DNA from: an uncultured Bacteroidota bacterium
GTDB lineage: Bacteria > Bacteroidota > Bacteroidia > Bacteroidales > SZUA-534
Assembly: GCA_946414435.1 (NCBI GenBank)
Contig: CAMKOM010000025.1
Location: 1-47,032 of the forward strand
Length of the DNA stretch: 47,032 nt
Reading direction: 5' to 3'
The notes beneath the pieces are model-generated. The model was not told the origin of the DNA and did no database searches. It worked only from the letters and a program-made list of their open reading frames with translations. Made by a program: the position numbers and the translations under genes. Below are positions 1 to 8,444 of this stretch, piece after piece (within the stretch, counting starts at the first letter, position 1; every line of letters starts with the position of its first letter).

Positions 1-59
1 TCAACGGCACTGGGCTGATGGGTTGCCAAACGTTCACGTTCAGGGTTTTGAAGAAATGA
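1..59 (+). CDS. Possible 3' end of an upstream gene (partial)
   Basis: Frame 3 is open from the window edge to a TGA at 57-59 and would encode a tail ending TFRVLKK. The AT-rich intergenic text starts directly after that stop, which fits a gene end. A second frame stays open to about position 84, so the choice is not secure. No family can be named from about 18 residues. The gene would lie upstream of, and in the same direction as, the two-component genes. Confidence 0.25.
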   Translation, partial: NGTGLMGCQTFTFRVLKK

Positions 60-176
60 AGAATTATTTGGGAGTTAGGATTTAGAAATTAGGAGCTATG
101 ACGGGAACAATGTGCTGTGCGTGCGTGATAAAAATCGATGAAAATCCGTGCAACCGGCGCCATCTGCGTCCAAAAC
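60..176. repeat. Intergenic degenerate repeats
   Basis: Two repeat types lie here. Positions about 66-104 are iterations of TTAGGA/TTAGAAATTAGGA. Positions 131-176 carry GAAAATCCGTGCAA followed by CATCTGCGTCCAAAAC, which closely resembles 15253-15290. They look like the dispersed non-coding repeats common between genes in Bacteroidetes. Confidence 0.5.
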
Positions 177-178
177 AA

Positions 179-186
179 TATATTTG
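179..186 (+). promoter_or_regulatory. Promoter -7 box for the response regulator gene
   Basis: TATATTTG matches the Bacteroidetes -7 consensus TAnnTTTG exactly and lies 25 bp upstream of the ATG at 211. No convincing TTTG -33 box is seen at the usual spacing. Confidence 0.5.
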
Positions 187-210
187 TGATTGTCTATAAC
201 ATTGACCATT

Positions 211-1578
211 ATGGCAACGAAAACAGGAAACATTTTAGTCGTTGACGACAACGCAAGCATCAGACAGACGCTCAAACTGCTGCTGCCGATGCACTTCGGC
301 AAAGTTGAGGCCATTGCCTCACCAACAACGCTCATTGCCACCATCGGCACGTTCAAGCCCGATGTGGTGCTGCTCGATATGAATTTTAAAACCGAGGTGA
401 ACACCGGCAACGAAGGGCTGTACTGGATTCGCGAGATTAAAGCTATTGCACCTGATGTCGAAGTGGTGCTGTTCACGGCCTACGCCGATGTTGAACTGGC
501 CGTTGAGGGAATGAAGCGCGGTGCGTTCGATTTCATTGTCAAGCCGTGGGACAACACCAAATTGGTCGAGGTGCTGTCGGCGGCGCGCGACAAGGCGCAG
601 AACGTAGGTGGCGGCTCATCGCGGCAAGCGAAAAAAACTGCTGAACCCAAACAAGCGCCCTCCGGAATGTTTTGGGGCACAAGCGATGCAATGGAAGCCA
701 TCCGCCGGACGGTCGAGAAAATTGCACCAACCGACGCATCGGTGCTCATCACCGGTGAGAACGGCACCGGCAAAGACGTTATGGCGCGCGAGATTCACGC
801 CCGCAGCAGCCGCAGCGCCGGGCCAATGGTGGCCGTTGACGCTGGTGCAATACCCGAAACGCTGTTCGAGAGCGAGCTGTTCGGACACGTGAAAGGCGCC
901 TTCACCGACGCCCACACTGACCACGCAGGCCGTTTCGAACAAGCCAACGGCGGCACTCTCTTCCTCGATGAGGTGGGCAATCTGCCGCTTCACCTTCAGG
1001 CTAAACTGTTGAGAGCCATACAGTCGCGCAGCATTGTGCGAGTTGGCGGCACGCAACCCACACCTGTCGATATCCGGCTCATCTGTGCAACCAATATGAA
1101 CCTTGAGCAATTGGTGAATGAGGGGCGCTTCCGCGAGGACCTCTACTACCGCATCAACACCGTACACATTGAGCTGCCGCCTTTGCGCAGCCGTGCCGAC
1201 GACATTCTGCCGCTGGCCGAGCGCTTCCTGGCCGACAACGCGCAAAAATACCATCGCCTAGTCACCGGCATCGATGATAACGCCAGCCGCGCCCTTGCCC
1301 AGCACCGCTGGAGCGGCAACATCCGCGAGTTGCAGAACTGCATCGAGAAGGCCGTCATAATGTCGGAGGGTTCGCAGCTTACAGTCGATGATTTACAACT
1401 CAACAAATTGAAACAGAGCAATTTCTTATCACAATTCGGGTTCTATACCGATGAAGACGAGGAAGAACAGGTGCGCCGCGCCGTCAGTCAGTGCCGGGGC
1501 AACGTATCGGCGGCAGCCAAACTGCTGAATATCAGCCGTCCGACGCTCTACGCAAAAATGAAAAAATACGGCTTATGA
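211..1578 (+). CDS. Sigma-54-dependent response regulator, NtrC family
   Basis: The product is a 455-residue transcription activator of the AtoC/NtrC type. An N-terminal receiver domain (about residues 5-120) has the phosphoacceptor Asp in VVLLDMNF and a Lys in the IVKPWD motif. The central AAA+ domain (about 150-370) has the Walker A GENGTGKD, the sigma-54 contact loop GAFTDA and the Walker B LFLDEV. The C-terminal Fis-type helix-turn-helix ends [21 protein letters not shown]-like at the stop. The ATG at 211 is preferred over a TTG at 190 because the receiver domain begins just after it and the -7 box at 179-186 would be too close to 190. The stop overlaps the next ATG (ATGA), so it is translationally coupled to its sensor kinase. 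It should activate sigma-54 promoters when phosphorylated; its target genes are not visible here. Confidence 0.9.
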   Translation: MATKTGNILVVDDNASIRQTLKLLLPMHFGKVEAIASPTTLIATIGTFKPDVVLLDMNFKTEVNTGNEGLYWIREIKAIAPDVEVVLFTAYADVELAVEGMKRGAFDFIVKPWDNTKLVEVLSAARDKAQNVGGGSSRQAKKTAEPKQAPSGMFWGTSDAMEAIRRTVEKIAPTDASVLITGENGTGKDVMAREIHARSSRSAGPMVAVDAGAIPETLFESELFGHVKGAFTDAHTDHAGRFEQANGGTLFLDEVGNLPLHLQAKLLRAIQSRSIVRVGGTQPTPVDIRLICATNMNLEQLVNEGRFREDLYYRINTVHIELPPLRSRADDILPLAERFLADNAQKYHRLVTGIDDNASRALAQHRWSGNIRELQNCIEKAVIMSEGSQLTVDDLQLNKLKQSNFLSQFGFYTDEDEEEQVRRAVSQCRGNVSAAAKLLNISRPTLYAKMKKYGL

Positions 1579-2441
1579 CCATTGGGTGGATTCTGATATC
1601 GCTACTGGCTGTGGTTGTTACGGTGACGGTGCTTGTTGTGCGTCACCAATACATCCGCAAAATCAACTATATGCTCGACTCGCTCGAAGACGGCGAACTG
1701 AACTTCCGATTCGTTGAGAACAGCCGCTTCAACCGCGCCCTCAACCGTATGCGCTACATCTACGAGCGGCAGCGGCAGCAGCATGAGCAGGACTCGTGGA
1801 CCAAACTCATCCGCGTGCTCACCCACGAGATTATGAACACCGTGGCGCCCATCGCATCGCTGAGCGACGCGCTCTCGAAGTCGGTCAAAGCCGATGGCAG
1901 CTCGGAAATGGATGTGAAAGCCGGGCTCGAAATCATTACCGAATCATCGAATAACCTGATAAAATTTGTACAAACCTACCGACAGTTGAGTGGCGTGGCC
2001 CGTCCGTTGCGCAAAGAGATAAGTCTGAAAGAATTGGTTGATAAGACGATAACACTCGAAAGTGAGAACCTTGCCGCACACAATGCTACGTGCAAATACC
2101 AAACCAGCAATATCGACTTGATGATTTATGCTGATGAGGGACAAATCCAACAGATACTCATCAATTTGATTAAAAATGCATTACAGGCTGGTGCTAGCAA
2201 GGTCATCATCGAGTCGGGCAACCTTACGGTCGGCGATGTTTTTTTGCGCGTGTCGAACAACGGCGCACCAATTCCGACCAACAACCAGGAACAGATTTTC
2301 ATTCCGTTCTTCACCACCAAAGCCGAAGGTAGCGGCATCGGGCTGAGCATCTCGCGCCAGATTCTGCGTCAGCACAACGCAACCATTGCGCTTGTTAAAA
2401 GCGACGCTAACGAGACGGTGTTTGAGATTGTTTTCAAATAG
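1575..2441 (+). CDS. Membrane sensor histidine kinase, partner of the upstream regulator
   Basis: The product is about 288 residues. It begins with one transmembrane helix (about residues 4-24), followed by a short HAMP-like or linker region rich in Arg and Gln, then a DHp helix with the phosphorylatable His in THEIMNTVAPIASLSD. The HATPase domain shows the N box NLIKNALQAG, a G1-like SNNGAPI, an F box FIPFFTTK and a G2 box GSGIGLSI. The ATG overlaps the regulator's stop by 4 bp, so this start is chosen over an earlier in-frame one at 1491 that would lie inside the regulator gene. There is no periplasmic sensing domain, so input probably comes through the membrane or a partner protein. The usual Asp of the G1 box is Asn here. 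Confidence 0.87.
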   Translation: MTIGWILISLLAVVVTVTVLVVRHQYIRKINYMLDSLEDGELNFRFVENSRFNRALNRMRYIYERQRQQHEQDSWTKLIRVLTHEIMNTVAPIASLSDALSKSVKADGSSEMDVKAGLEIITESSNNLIKFVQTYRQLSGVARPLRKEISLKELVDKTITLESENLAAHNATCKYQTSNIDLMIYADEGQIQQILINLIKNALQAGASKVIIESGNLTVGDVFLRVSNNGAPIPTNNQEQIFIPFFTTKAEGSGIGLSISRQILRQHNATIALVKSDANETVFEIVFK

Positions 2442-2481
2442 GATAGGAGCAATGCCTTTTATTGTGAAAAAAGACAAATTA

Positions 2482-3720
2482 TTATTTATCAGCTCCTTTT
2501 GTCGCATACAACTCCAAAATCTTTGCCATTGTTTCCGATGCCTTTTCCATACTCTGGACAGGCACAAACTCGAAACGGCTGTGGAAGTTGTGGCCGCCGG
2601 CAAACAGGTTCGGCGTTGGTAGGCCCATATATGAGAGCTTTGCGCCGTCGGTGCCGCCGCGGATAGGTTGCACTTTAGGCTCGATGCCTACTTGCCGCAT
2701 TGCCTCAACGGCCGTGTCAACAATATGCATATGCGGCTCAATCATCTCGCGCATATTGCGGTATTGGTCGGTCATCTCAATCTTGATGAAGTTGCCGCCG
2801 TACTCTTTGCAAAGTGCTTCAGCCGAGTCGGTTAGCCATTTCTTCTTTTGCTCGAACAGATTGGCGTCGTGGTCGCGGATGAGCACCTCGGCACTGGCAC
2901 GCTCAACATCGCCTTCAACCTTGAAGAAGTGGAAAAATCCCTGATAGCCGTCGGTGTAGCGCGGAGTAGAACTGATTGGTACAGAACCGATTATGCGGCT
3001 AATGAGCAGTGTGGCGTTCACCATCTTGTCTTTTGCGCTGCCTGGGTGCACGGCCCGCCCCGTGACGGTTATTTTGGCGTGGGCCGCATTAAAGTTTTCA
3101 TATTCAATTTCGCCAATGCCGCCGCCGTCGATGGTGTAGGCAAAATCGGCACCGAAACGCTTGACATCGAACAAGTTGGCTCCTCGCCCGATTTCCTCGT
3201 CGGGAGTGAAGGCGATTTTTATCGCACCGTGTTTGAAATCGGGATTGTTCTGCACGTATTCAACCATTTGCATAATGGCGGCAACGCCAGCTTTGTCGTC
3301 GGCGCCCAAAAGCGTGGTTCCGTCCGATGTGACGATGTCCTGCCCCTTGTAGTTGAGCAATTCCGGAAAATCGGCAGGCGAGAGCACGATGTTTTTCTCG
3401 GCGTTCAACACAATGTCGCCGCCGTCGTAGTTGCTGACAATCTGCGGCTTGACGTTCTCCGATGGCGCATCGGGACTGACATCGATGTGGGCGATGAAGC
3501 CTATGGAAGGCACAGGGTACGACACGTTCGACGGAATGCTGGCAAACAGATAGCCGTTGCCGTCAACATCTATTTTGGTCAATCCCAAATAGTTGAGCTC
3601 ATCGGCCAGCGATTTTATCAAGTTGAACTGCTTGGCCGTGCTTGGGCACGTTGTCGATTTCTCATCGCTTTGCGTGTCGATGCGCGCATACCGGATAAAA
3701 CGTTCTGCAATTTTGTTCAT
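2482..3720 (-). CDS. pepT: Peptidase T (tripeptide aminopeptidase)
   Basis: The product is 412 residues, the normal length for this M20 family enzyme, which removes the N-terminal residue from tripeptides in the cytoplasm. Metal-binding and catalytic signatures are visible: GFIAHIDVSPDAP near residue 80 (His and Asp), LLGADDKAGVAA near 140, TPDEEIGRGA near 175 (the two Glu), and the C-terminal GGTDGAKLSYMGLPTPN and AGGHNFHSRFEFVP. A dimerisation (lid) domain lies between. Its start codon shares one base with the stop of the upstream YgjP-like gene, so the two are probably co-transcribed. It converges with the kinase gene with 40 bp between. Confidence 0.95.
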   Translation of the reverse strand: MNKIAERFIRYARIDTQSDEKSTTCPSTAKQFNLIKSLADELNYLGLTKIDVDGNGYLFASIPSNVSYPVPSIGFIAHIDVSPDAPSENVKPQIVSNYDGGDIVLNAEKNIVLSPADFPELLNYKGQDIVTSDGTTLLGADDKAGVAAIMQMVEYVQNNPDFKHGAIKIAFTPDEEIGRGANLFDVKRFGADFAYTIDGGGIGEIEYENFNAAHAKITVTGRAVHPGSAKDKMVNATLLISRIIGSVPISSTPRYTDGYQGFFHFFKVEGDVERASAEVLIRDHDANLFEQKKKWLTDSAEALCKEYGGNFIKIEMTDQYRNMREMIEPHMHIVDTAVEAMRQVGIEPKVQPIRGGTDGAKLSYMGLPTPNLFAGGHNFHSRFEFVPVQSMEKASETMAKILELYATKGADK

Positions 3721-4436
3721 TACAAGCCTATTTTATACTTATTCAATTCTTTATCAAGTTTTTTCTCGTTGCCGCCAACCAGTTTGTCGAGCAGCGCGTG
3801 AAACTGAGTTCCGTGATTTTTGTGAACCGTGTGACAAAGTTCGTGCAAAATCACAAAATCCGACAAATATTCAGGCAACCGCATCAGATGTACATTCAGG
3901 TTGATGTTGTTCTGTGCCGAACAGCTGCCCCAGCGCGTGTGCACATTCTTGACTGACAGGTTGTTATACTTAAAGCCGAAGTGCTGAGCCAACTGTGCCA
4001 CTCTGTCGGGGAGGTAGGCTTTGGCTTCGGCGCGCAGCATTTCTGTCAGAAACAGCCTGATGCGTTGCTGCACGGCGCTGTCAGTAAAATCGGTGTCGGC
4101 GGGGAAGCGCATTTCATAGCCGCCCTCGGCCCTGACCGCCTGCACGCACCAGATGTTGCAGCGCTTGAAACGCACCGTGTGCAGCCGCGAGCTGAAACCG
4201 TTATCTTCATCGTAAATGGCTGATTTGGTGATGGTTTCAATCTGTTTCAGATGGGTGACAATCCAATCGCGTTTTTCAACAGCGAAGCGGAATCCCATCT
4301 CGAATGCCATCAGCTGCGGAATAACCACACGTGGCGGTTGTCCCGGACGGAGTTTGATTGTGATTCGCCTTGCTTGATGATGTTTTCTGACAACGACTTC
4401 CCCAATGCCGTCGAGCGTGTACGATTTACTATTCAT
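3720..4436 (-). CDS. YgjP/SprT-like zinc metallopeptidase (DUF45)
   Basis: The product is 238 residues and resembles the YgjP (DUF45, M48-like) family. The zinc site is the HELCH of ILHELCHTVHKNHG near residue 205, with the conserved RWGSCS motif about 30 residues earlier. The N-terminal half is the family's basic beta-rich region. The physiological substrate of this family is not well established, and some members sit with restriction genes; here it pairs with pepT, overlapping its start by one base. It lies directly downstream of the SRP RNA gene on the same strand, but the RNA's own terminator separates the two. Confidence 0.85.
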   Translation of the reverse strand: MNSKSYTLDGIGEVVVRKHHQARRITIKLRPGQPPRVVIPQLMAFEMGFRFAVEKRDWIVTHLKQIETITKSAIYDEDNGFSSRLHTVRFKRCNIWCVQAVRAEGGYEMRFPADTDFTDSAVQQRIRLFLTEMLRAEAKAYLPDRVAQLAQHFGFKYNNLSVKNVHTRWGSCSAQNNINLNVHLMRLPEYLSDFVILHELCHTVHKNHGTQFHALLDKLVGGNEKKLDKELNKYKIGL

Positions 4437-4451
4437 TCGCGCATAAAAAAA

Positions 4452-4549
4452 GGGTAAGCAACTTATATCGCACCGCTACAACCACCTACCCTTGCTTCCT
4501 TCCAGACCTGGGGGAGTTCAGCAGGAGCTGGTCGTATAAGACTTACCCG
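4452..4549 (-). ncRNA. ffs: Signal recognition particle RNA (small bacterial 4.5S type)
   Basis: Read on the minus strand, the apical hairpin contains the conserved SRP domain IV core AGGTCTGGAAGGAAGCA, with the GGAA tetraloop and the asymmetric loop that bind Ffh. The ends GGGTAAG and CTTACCC pair to close a single long rod of about 98 nt, and seven U residues follow (A run at 4445-4451), giving a built-in terminator. The RNA works with Ffh and FtsY (encoded at 32844-33785) in co-translational membrane targeting. Ends are estimated from the closing helix and may be off by one or two bases. Confidence 0.93.
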
Positions 4550-4552
4550 CGG

Positions 4553-4583
4553 CAAAAGTAGAAATAATTTGGTTTGGTGCAAC
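4553..4583 (-). promoter_or_regulatory. Promoter of the SRP RNA gene
   Basis: On the minus strand TACTTTTG (4560-4553) is an exact TAnnTTTG -7 box ending about 3 bases before the predicted RNA start. A GTTG at 4583-4580 lies 19 bp upstream as a weak -33 box. The tight spacing to the RNA 5' end supports both calls. Confidence 0.65.
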
Positions 4584-4649
4584 AGGGGATTTAACGGGCA
4601 AAATCCAAAATTTTCCTTCCTTTCCAATTGCCGTGCAACATTATAAGTG

Positions 4650-4657
4650 TATCTTCG
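4650..4657 (+). promoter_or_regulatory. Likely -7 box for porX
   Basis: TATCTTCG has one mismatch to TAnnTTTG and lies 20 bp before the porX ATG. No good -33 box is seen. Confidence 0.35.
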
Positions 4658-4677
4658 TTATCTAAAAAACACTTTTT

Positions 4678-6237
4678 ATGCAGAAAGAGACCAGCATTCT
4701 TTGGGTTGACGATGAAATCGATTTGCTTAAACCACACATAATCTTTTTAGAATCAAAGGGTTATAAGGTTGATACCATAAACAACGGCACCGATGCTATT
4801 GATATGGTTTCGCATAATCAGTACGATATGGTTTTTCTCGACGAAAATATGCCTGGACTGAATGGTTTGGAAACGCTGGCTCAAATAAAAAAGATCCGCA
4901 ACTCGCTGCCAATCATAATGATAACAAAAAGCGAGGAGGAGTTTATAATGGACGAGGCCATTGGCTCACAGATTGCCGATTACTTGATAAAGCCAGTGAA
5001 TCCAATGCAGATTCTGATGACAATCAAGAAGATAACCGACCAGCACCGCCTTGTTAGCCAAAAAACAACAATGAACTACCAGTCGCAGTTCAATGAGCTA
5101 GGTGTTGAGATAAACAATGCCGAGACCGCCGACGATTGGAAAGATATTCATAAAAAGCTGGCATTCTGGACGTTAGAGTTGCAACGCAATGGCGCAGCCA
5201 GCATGGAGCAGATTCTGCAAATGCAGAAAAGCGAGGCCGACAAGCGTTTTGTGCGTTACATTGTCACCAACTATGAGTCGTGGTTTGCCAACCGTGCAAG
5301 CGAGGCCCCGATTCTTTCGCCAAACATGTTCAAACACAAGGTTTTCCCGACGTTAAATAACGGCGAGCAGGTGGTTGTGGTGGTCATCGACAACCTGCGC
5401 TTCGACCAGTGGAAGTGCATCGAACCGTTGATTGCCGGTTACTATAATGTTGACGATGAGGATATTTTGTTCAGCATCCTGCCTACGGCCACACAGTTTG
5501 CTCGTAATGCAATGTTTGCCGGCCTTATGCCGTCTGAAATCGAGAAACTGCACCCCGACCTTTGGGTGAACGAAGATGAAGAGGGCGCAAAAAACAATTT
5601 CGAGCGCGAACTGCTTCAGAAACAAATGGATAGAATGGGAGTGAAGGCGTCGGTTTTTTACGATAAAATCCACAATGCCGAAAAAAGCCAAAAACTCACC
5701 AACGATCTTAACGAGATTCTCCGCAACCAGCTTTCGGTGCTGATTGTCAACTTTGTAGATATGTTATCGCATGCGCGCACCGACTCGCAGATGATTCGTG
5801 AACTGGCTGCCGATGAAAAGTCGTACCGTAGCATCACCAAATCGTGGTTTGAGCACAGCTCGCTCTTTGAACTGATGAAAGCGCTGGCAAACAAGAACAT
5901 AAAGATAGTCCTGACCACCGACCACGGCACCATCCGTGTCACCAATCCTATCAAGGTTATTGGCGACAAAAACGTGTCGTCGAATTTGCGTTACAAGCAG
6001 GGTAAAAATCTCGACTACAATCCGAAGGAGGTGTACGAAATCCGCAACCCGCAGACCATTCATCTGCCGCGCATAAATGTCAGTACGTCATACATTTTCG
6101 CCACCAACACCGATTTCTTCGCCTATCCGAACAACTACAATTATTACGTGCAGTACTACCGCAACACCTTCCAGCACGGTGGCATAAGCATGGATGAGAT
6201 GATGGTTCCGCTAATCACCTTATCGCCAAAGAAATAA
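4678..6237 (+). CDS. porX: PorX, response regulator with PglZ domain
   Basis: The product is 519 residues. A CheY-like receiver domain (about 1-125) has the acidic pair after WVDDE, the phosphoacceptor Asp55 in MVFLDENMPG and a Lys in LIKPVNP. After a helical linker comes a PglZ domain of the alkaline phosphatase superfamily (about 220-515). Metal and catalytic motifs are VVVIDNLRFDQW, the Thr in LPTATQFARN, LTTDHGT, and a late His in NTFQHGGISMDE. In related bacteria PorX with the kinase PorY controls type IX secretion and its PglZ domain acts as a phosphodiesterase on oligonucleotides. No porY is in the window. It is flanked by divergent ffs and converging rimM. Confidence 0.92.
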   Translation: MQKETSILWVDDEIDLLKPHIIFLESKGYKVDTINNGTDAIDMVSHNQYDMVFLDENMPGLNGLETLAQIKKIRNSLPIIMITKSEEEFIMDEAIGSQIADYLIKPVNPMQILMTIKKITDQHRLVSQKTTMNYQSQFNELGVEINNAETADDWKDIHKKLAFWTLELQRNGAASMEQILQMQKSEADKRFVRYIVTNYESWFANRASEAPILSPNMFKHKVFPTLNNGEQVVVVVIDNLRFDQWKCIEPLIAGYYNVDDEDILFSILPTATQFARNAMFAGLMPSEIEKLHPDLWVNEDEEGAKNNFERELLQKQMDRMGVKASVFYDKIHNAEKSQKLTNDLNEILRNQLSVLIVNFVDMLSHARTDSQMIRELAADEKSYRSITKSWFEHSSLFELMKALANKNIKIVLTTDHGTIRVTNPIKVIGDKNVSSNLRYKQGKNLDYNPKEVYEIRNPQTIHLPRINVSTSYIFATNTDFFAYPNNYNYYVQYYRNTFQHGGISMDEMMVPLITLSPKK

Positions 6238-6329
6238 CTTTTATTTAGGAGTTGGAAATCGGTATATTTCCGCGTTTTACATGCGGTAACACCAATAGTT
6301 TGCGTTTTCTGTCAGCGTTTGTGACTAAA

Positions 6330-6845
6330 TCAGTTATTCAAATTCAGCAATCCGTCGGGGAGCGACACGCGAACCTGGCGTTTGCGGAAATCGATTTTTG
6401 TCACAAATTCGGGGTGGAAGGGGATGAGCGTTTGTTTTTCGCCAACAACCATAATCGGGTTAACATTCATGTTGTCAATCGATTGAATTGTACCGATATC
6501 GCCATGCCGTTTGTCAATAACGCTGAAACCCACAATTGCTGTGGGTGATGCGAATTCATCTTCTGCGTTGTCCAAAAGGTCGGGTGAGACAAACACGCGG
6601 CAACCAACAAGTGTTTTGGCGCGCTGCTCGGTGTGGGTGCAGTCGAATTGCACGCGGGCGCGCTGAGCGCTCACGGCTTTGGCCTGCTCAATAAAAAAAG
6701 GAACCCGCAGTCCTTCTATTTCAAGGACCACGGGTTCGGTTGTGTCTTCAAGTATTGCGGGATTGTCGAGTTCAACAATTATTTCGCCATTCACACCATG
6801 TGTTTTGACAATTTTGCCTACCTCAACAAAATCCTGCACGTCCAT
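6330..6845 (-). CDS. rimM: 16S rRNA processing protein RimM
   Basis: The product is 171 residues, the usual length. RimM binds ribosomal protein S19 and assists maturation of the 30S head. The N-terminal VGKIVKTHGVNGEI and the C-terminal PRC-barrel region with the PFHPEFV segment are typical. The ATG at 6845 is chosen; the longer open frame upstream would read through the 3' end of rpsP in another frame. It starts 7 bp after the rpsP stop, so the two form an rpsP-rimM operon; trmD, often third, is not next to them. Confidence 0.93.
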   Translation of the reverse strand: MDVQDFVEVGKIVKTHGVNGEIIVELDNPAILEDTTEPVVLEIEGLRVPFFIEQAKAVSAQRARVQFDCTHTEQRAKTLVGCRVFVSPDLLDNAEDEFASPTAIVGFSVIDKRHGDIGTIQSIDNMNVNPIMVVGEKQTLIPFHPEFVTKIDFRKRQVRVSLPDGLLNLNN

Positions 6846-6852
6846 CGTCAGA

Positions 6853-7425
6853 TTACTCTGCTGCAGGTGCTTCAGTTGCCTCTGCTGCAGCCTCTTCAGC
6901 AGGTGCTTCTGCTTCAGCGGCGGCTGCTTCAGCCTCTTTAGCGGCTGCTTCGGCTGCTGCTTTAGCCTCGGCTTGCTTCTTGGCAAGAGCTTCTGCTTTA
7001 GCGGCGTTCACTTTGCGTTCTGCCTCAAGACGGTCTTTCTTTGCTGTGTTTGCGTCAGCCTTGATTTTGTCTTTTGCGGCTTGAAGTTTCGATTTTTTCT
7101 CGGCTACCCATTTCTCGAATTTAGCCTCAGCGGCTGCTTCGTCAAATGCGCCTTTCTTAACGCCCTCGAGCAGGTGTTTCTTCATCAGAACGCCCTGTTT
7201 CGAAAGGATTGATTTTGCGGTGTCAGATGGCTGAGCACCTGTTTGTAACCAATAAAGAGCCCGTTCGAAGTTAAGTTCAATAGTAGCAGGATTTGTGTTA
7301 GGATTGTAACTACCCAATCTCTCAATGAACTTACCATCACGTGGTGCCCTGCTATCGGCAGCGACAATGTGATAGTAGGCGGATGCCTTTCTACCCTGTC
7401 GTGTCAAGCGAATTCTTACAGACAT
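6853..7425 (-). CDS. rpsP: 30S ribosomal protein S16 with long C-terminal tail
   Basis: The product is 190 residues. The first 80 or so ([28 protein letters not shown]) are a standard bS16, which binds 16S rRNA early in assembly. The remaining about 100 residues are a Lys/Ala/Glu-rich coiled tail ending in repeats such as [13 protein letters not shown]. Long acidic tails on S16 are known in Bacteroidetes, where ordinary S16 is about 80-90 residues. A good promoter lies upstream at 7460-7492. Confidence 0.95.
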   Translation of the reverse strand: MSVRIRLTRQGRKASAYYHIVAADSRAPRDGKFIERLGSYNPNTNPATIELNFERALYWLQTGAQPSDTAKSILSKQGVLMKKHLLEGVKKGAFDEAAAEAKFEKWVAEKKSKLQAAKDKIKADANTAKKDRLEAERKVNAAKAEALAKKQAEAKAAAEAAAKEAEAAAAEAEAPAEEAAAEATEAPAAE

Positions 7426-7459
7426 AATTTATTGTTATTAAATGTTTAAAAATCGGGCG

Positions 7460-7492
7460 CAAAGATAGACTTTTTTCGGTTTGCCCGACAAT
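7460..7492 (-). promoter_or_regulatory. Promoter of rpsP-rimM
   Basis: On the minus strand TATCTTTG (7467-7460) is an exact -7 box, with ATTG at 7492-7489 about 21 bp upstream as a partial -33 box. The start codon follows 34 bp downstream. Confidence 0.6.
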
Positions 7493-7517
7493 AGCGCCGA
7501 TGATTTTTTTTGTTATT

Positions 7518-7588
7518 AGAAACGCCGTCAAATTCCGCATTCCACATACATATAATTTAATGTGGGATTGTTACAATTAAGCGTTTCT
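7518..7588. repeat. Nested inverted repeat between rpsP and sdhC
   Basis: AGAAACGC (7518-7525) pairs with GCGTTTCT (7581-7588). Inside it CCACAT (7542-7547) pairs with ATGTGG (7560-7565), extended by a wobble and an A-T pair. The two arms share one centre near 7553. It lies between the divergent promoters of rpsP and sdhC. The rest of the 328-bp gap (7426-7753) is AT-rich and shows no gene. Confidence 0.5.
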
Positions 7589-7706
7589 GTAAATCGGTTT
7601 CACGATATTTTATTGCAAATCAACCTGTTTCTATTCGGTTCGGCCGTCAATGAAAATTTAAATGAAATATTCGTGCCGACAGGCCAATTTAACAACCGAA
7701 AATTGT

Positions 7707-7714
7707 TAGTTTTG
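7707..7714 (+). promoter_or_regulatory. -7 box for the sdhCAB operon
   Basis: TAGTTTTG fits TAnnTTTG exactly and lies 39 bp before the sdhC ATG. A -33 TTTG is not visible at 19-21 bp spacing, so an activator may be needed. Confidence 0.5.
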
Positions 7715-7753
7715 CCCAAATTTTAACTGACATTTAATTAAAAAAATCAGACT

Positions 7754-8425
7754 ATGAGTAATTCTTGTTTGTCATCAATCGGAAAGAAACTGATAATGAG
7801 TATATCAGGTCTTTTCCTGGTTTTGTTTTTGCTGTTCCACATGTCGATGAACCTTGTGGCAGTATTTAGTGGCGAGGCTTACAATGCCGTGTGCGAATTC
7901 CTTGGCGCCAACTGGTATGCCTTGGTTGGAACAATGGTTCTGGCTCTCGGATTCATTGTTCACATTGTGTTCGCCTTCATTCTGAGCCTTCAGAACCGCA
8001 AGGCGCGCGGCGCTGAGCGTTACGCTTATCAGGAGAAACCCGCCGCAGTTGAGTGGGCATCGCAGAATATGCTGGTGCTTGGTAGCATTGTGTTTGTGGG
8101 CCTGATTCTTCACTTGAGCCAATTCTGGTACAAGATGCAGTTTGCCGAGATTGCGGGCATCACCAATCAGTATGGTGTGGCCGACGGCGCCGCTTGGATG
8201 CAGTACTACTTCAGCCAACTGCCTGTAGTCATCTGCTATCTGGTTTGGTTCGTGGCCATCTGGTTCCACCTGTGCCACGGCTTCTGGAGCGCTCTGCAGA
8301 CCATTGGCTGGAACAACAAGGTTTGGATGGACCGCTGGAAATGCATCTCGAACATTTTTGCGACAGTCGTTATGCTCGGTTTCGCAGCAGTGGTTATCGC
8401 CGCTTACATTAAATCGCTTTGCTAA
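7754..8425 (+). CDS. sdhC: Succinate dehydrogenase/fumarate reductase cytochrome b subunit
   Basis: The product is 223 residues with five hydrophobic helices, the single-subunit di-heme anchor of the type found in Bacteroides and Wolinella. Candidate heme-ligand histidines are in LLFHMSMN, GFIVHIVFAF, LILHLSQFW and WFHLCHGFW. It anchors the catalytic subunits and exchanges electrons with the menaquinone pool. It is the first gene of the operon, 19 bp upstream of the flavoprotein gene. In anaerobic Bacteroidales the complex mainly runs as fumarate reductase to make succinate; frdC is the equivalent name. Confidence 0.93.
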   Translation: MSNSCLSSIGKKLIMSISGLFLVLFLLFHMSMNLVAVFSGEAYNAVCEFLGANWYALVGTMVLALGFIVHIVFAFILSLQNRKARGAERYAYQEKPAAVEWASQNMLVLGSIVFVGLILHLSQFWYKMQFAEIAGITNQYGVADGAAWMQYYFSQLPVVICYLVWFVAIWFHLCHGFWSALQTIGWNNKVWMDRWKCISNIFATVVMLGFAAVVIAAYIKSLC

Positions 8426-8444
8426 CTATCTAATTTGAAATAAA

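Noticed and set aside
2848-3801. 317-codon plus-strand open frame opposite pepT
   Set aside because: pepT on the minus strand has complete catalytic motifs; the antisense frame shows no known motif and is a by-product of codon bias.
6846-6986. Longer N terminus for rimM (Pro/Lys/Leu-rich)
   Set aside because: It is the rpsP tail read in another frame; RimM begins at MDVQDFVEVGK.
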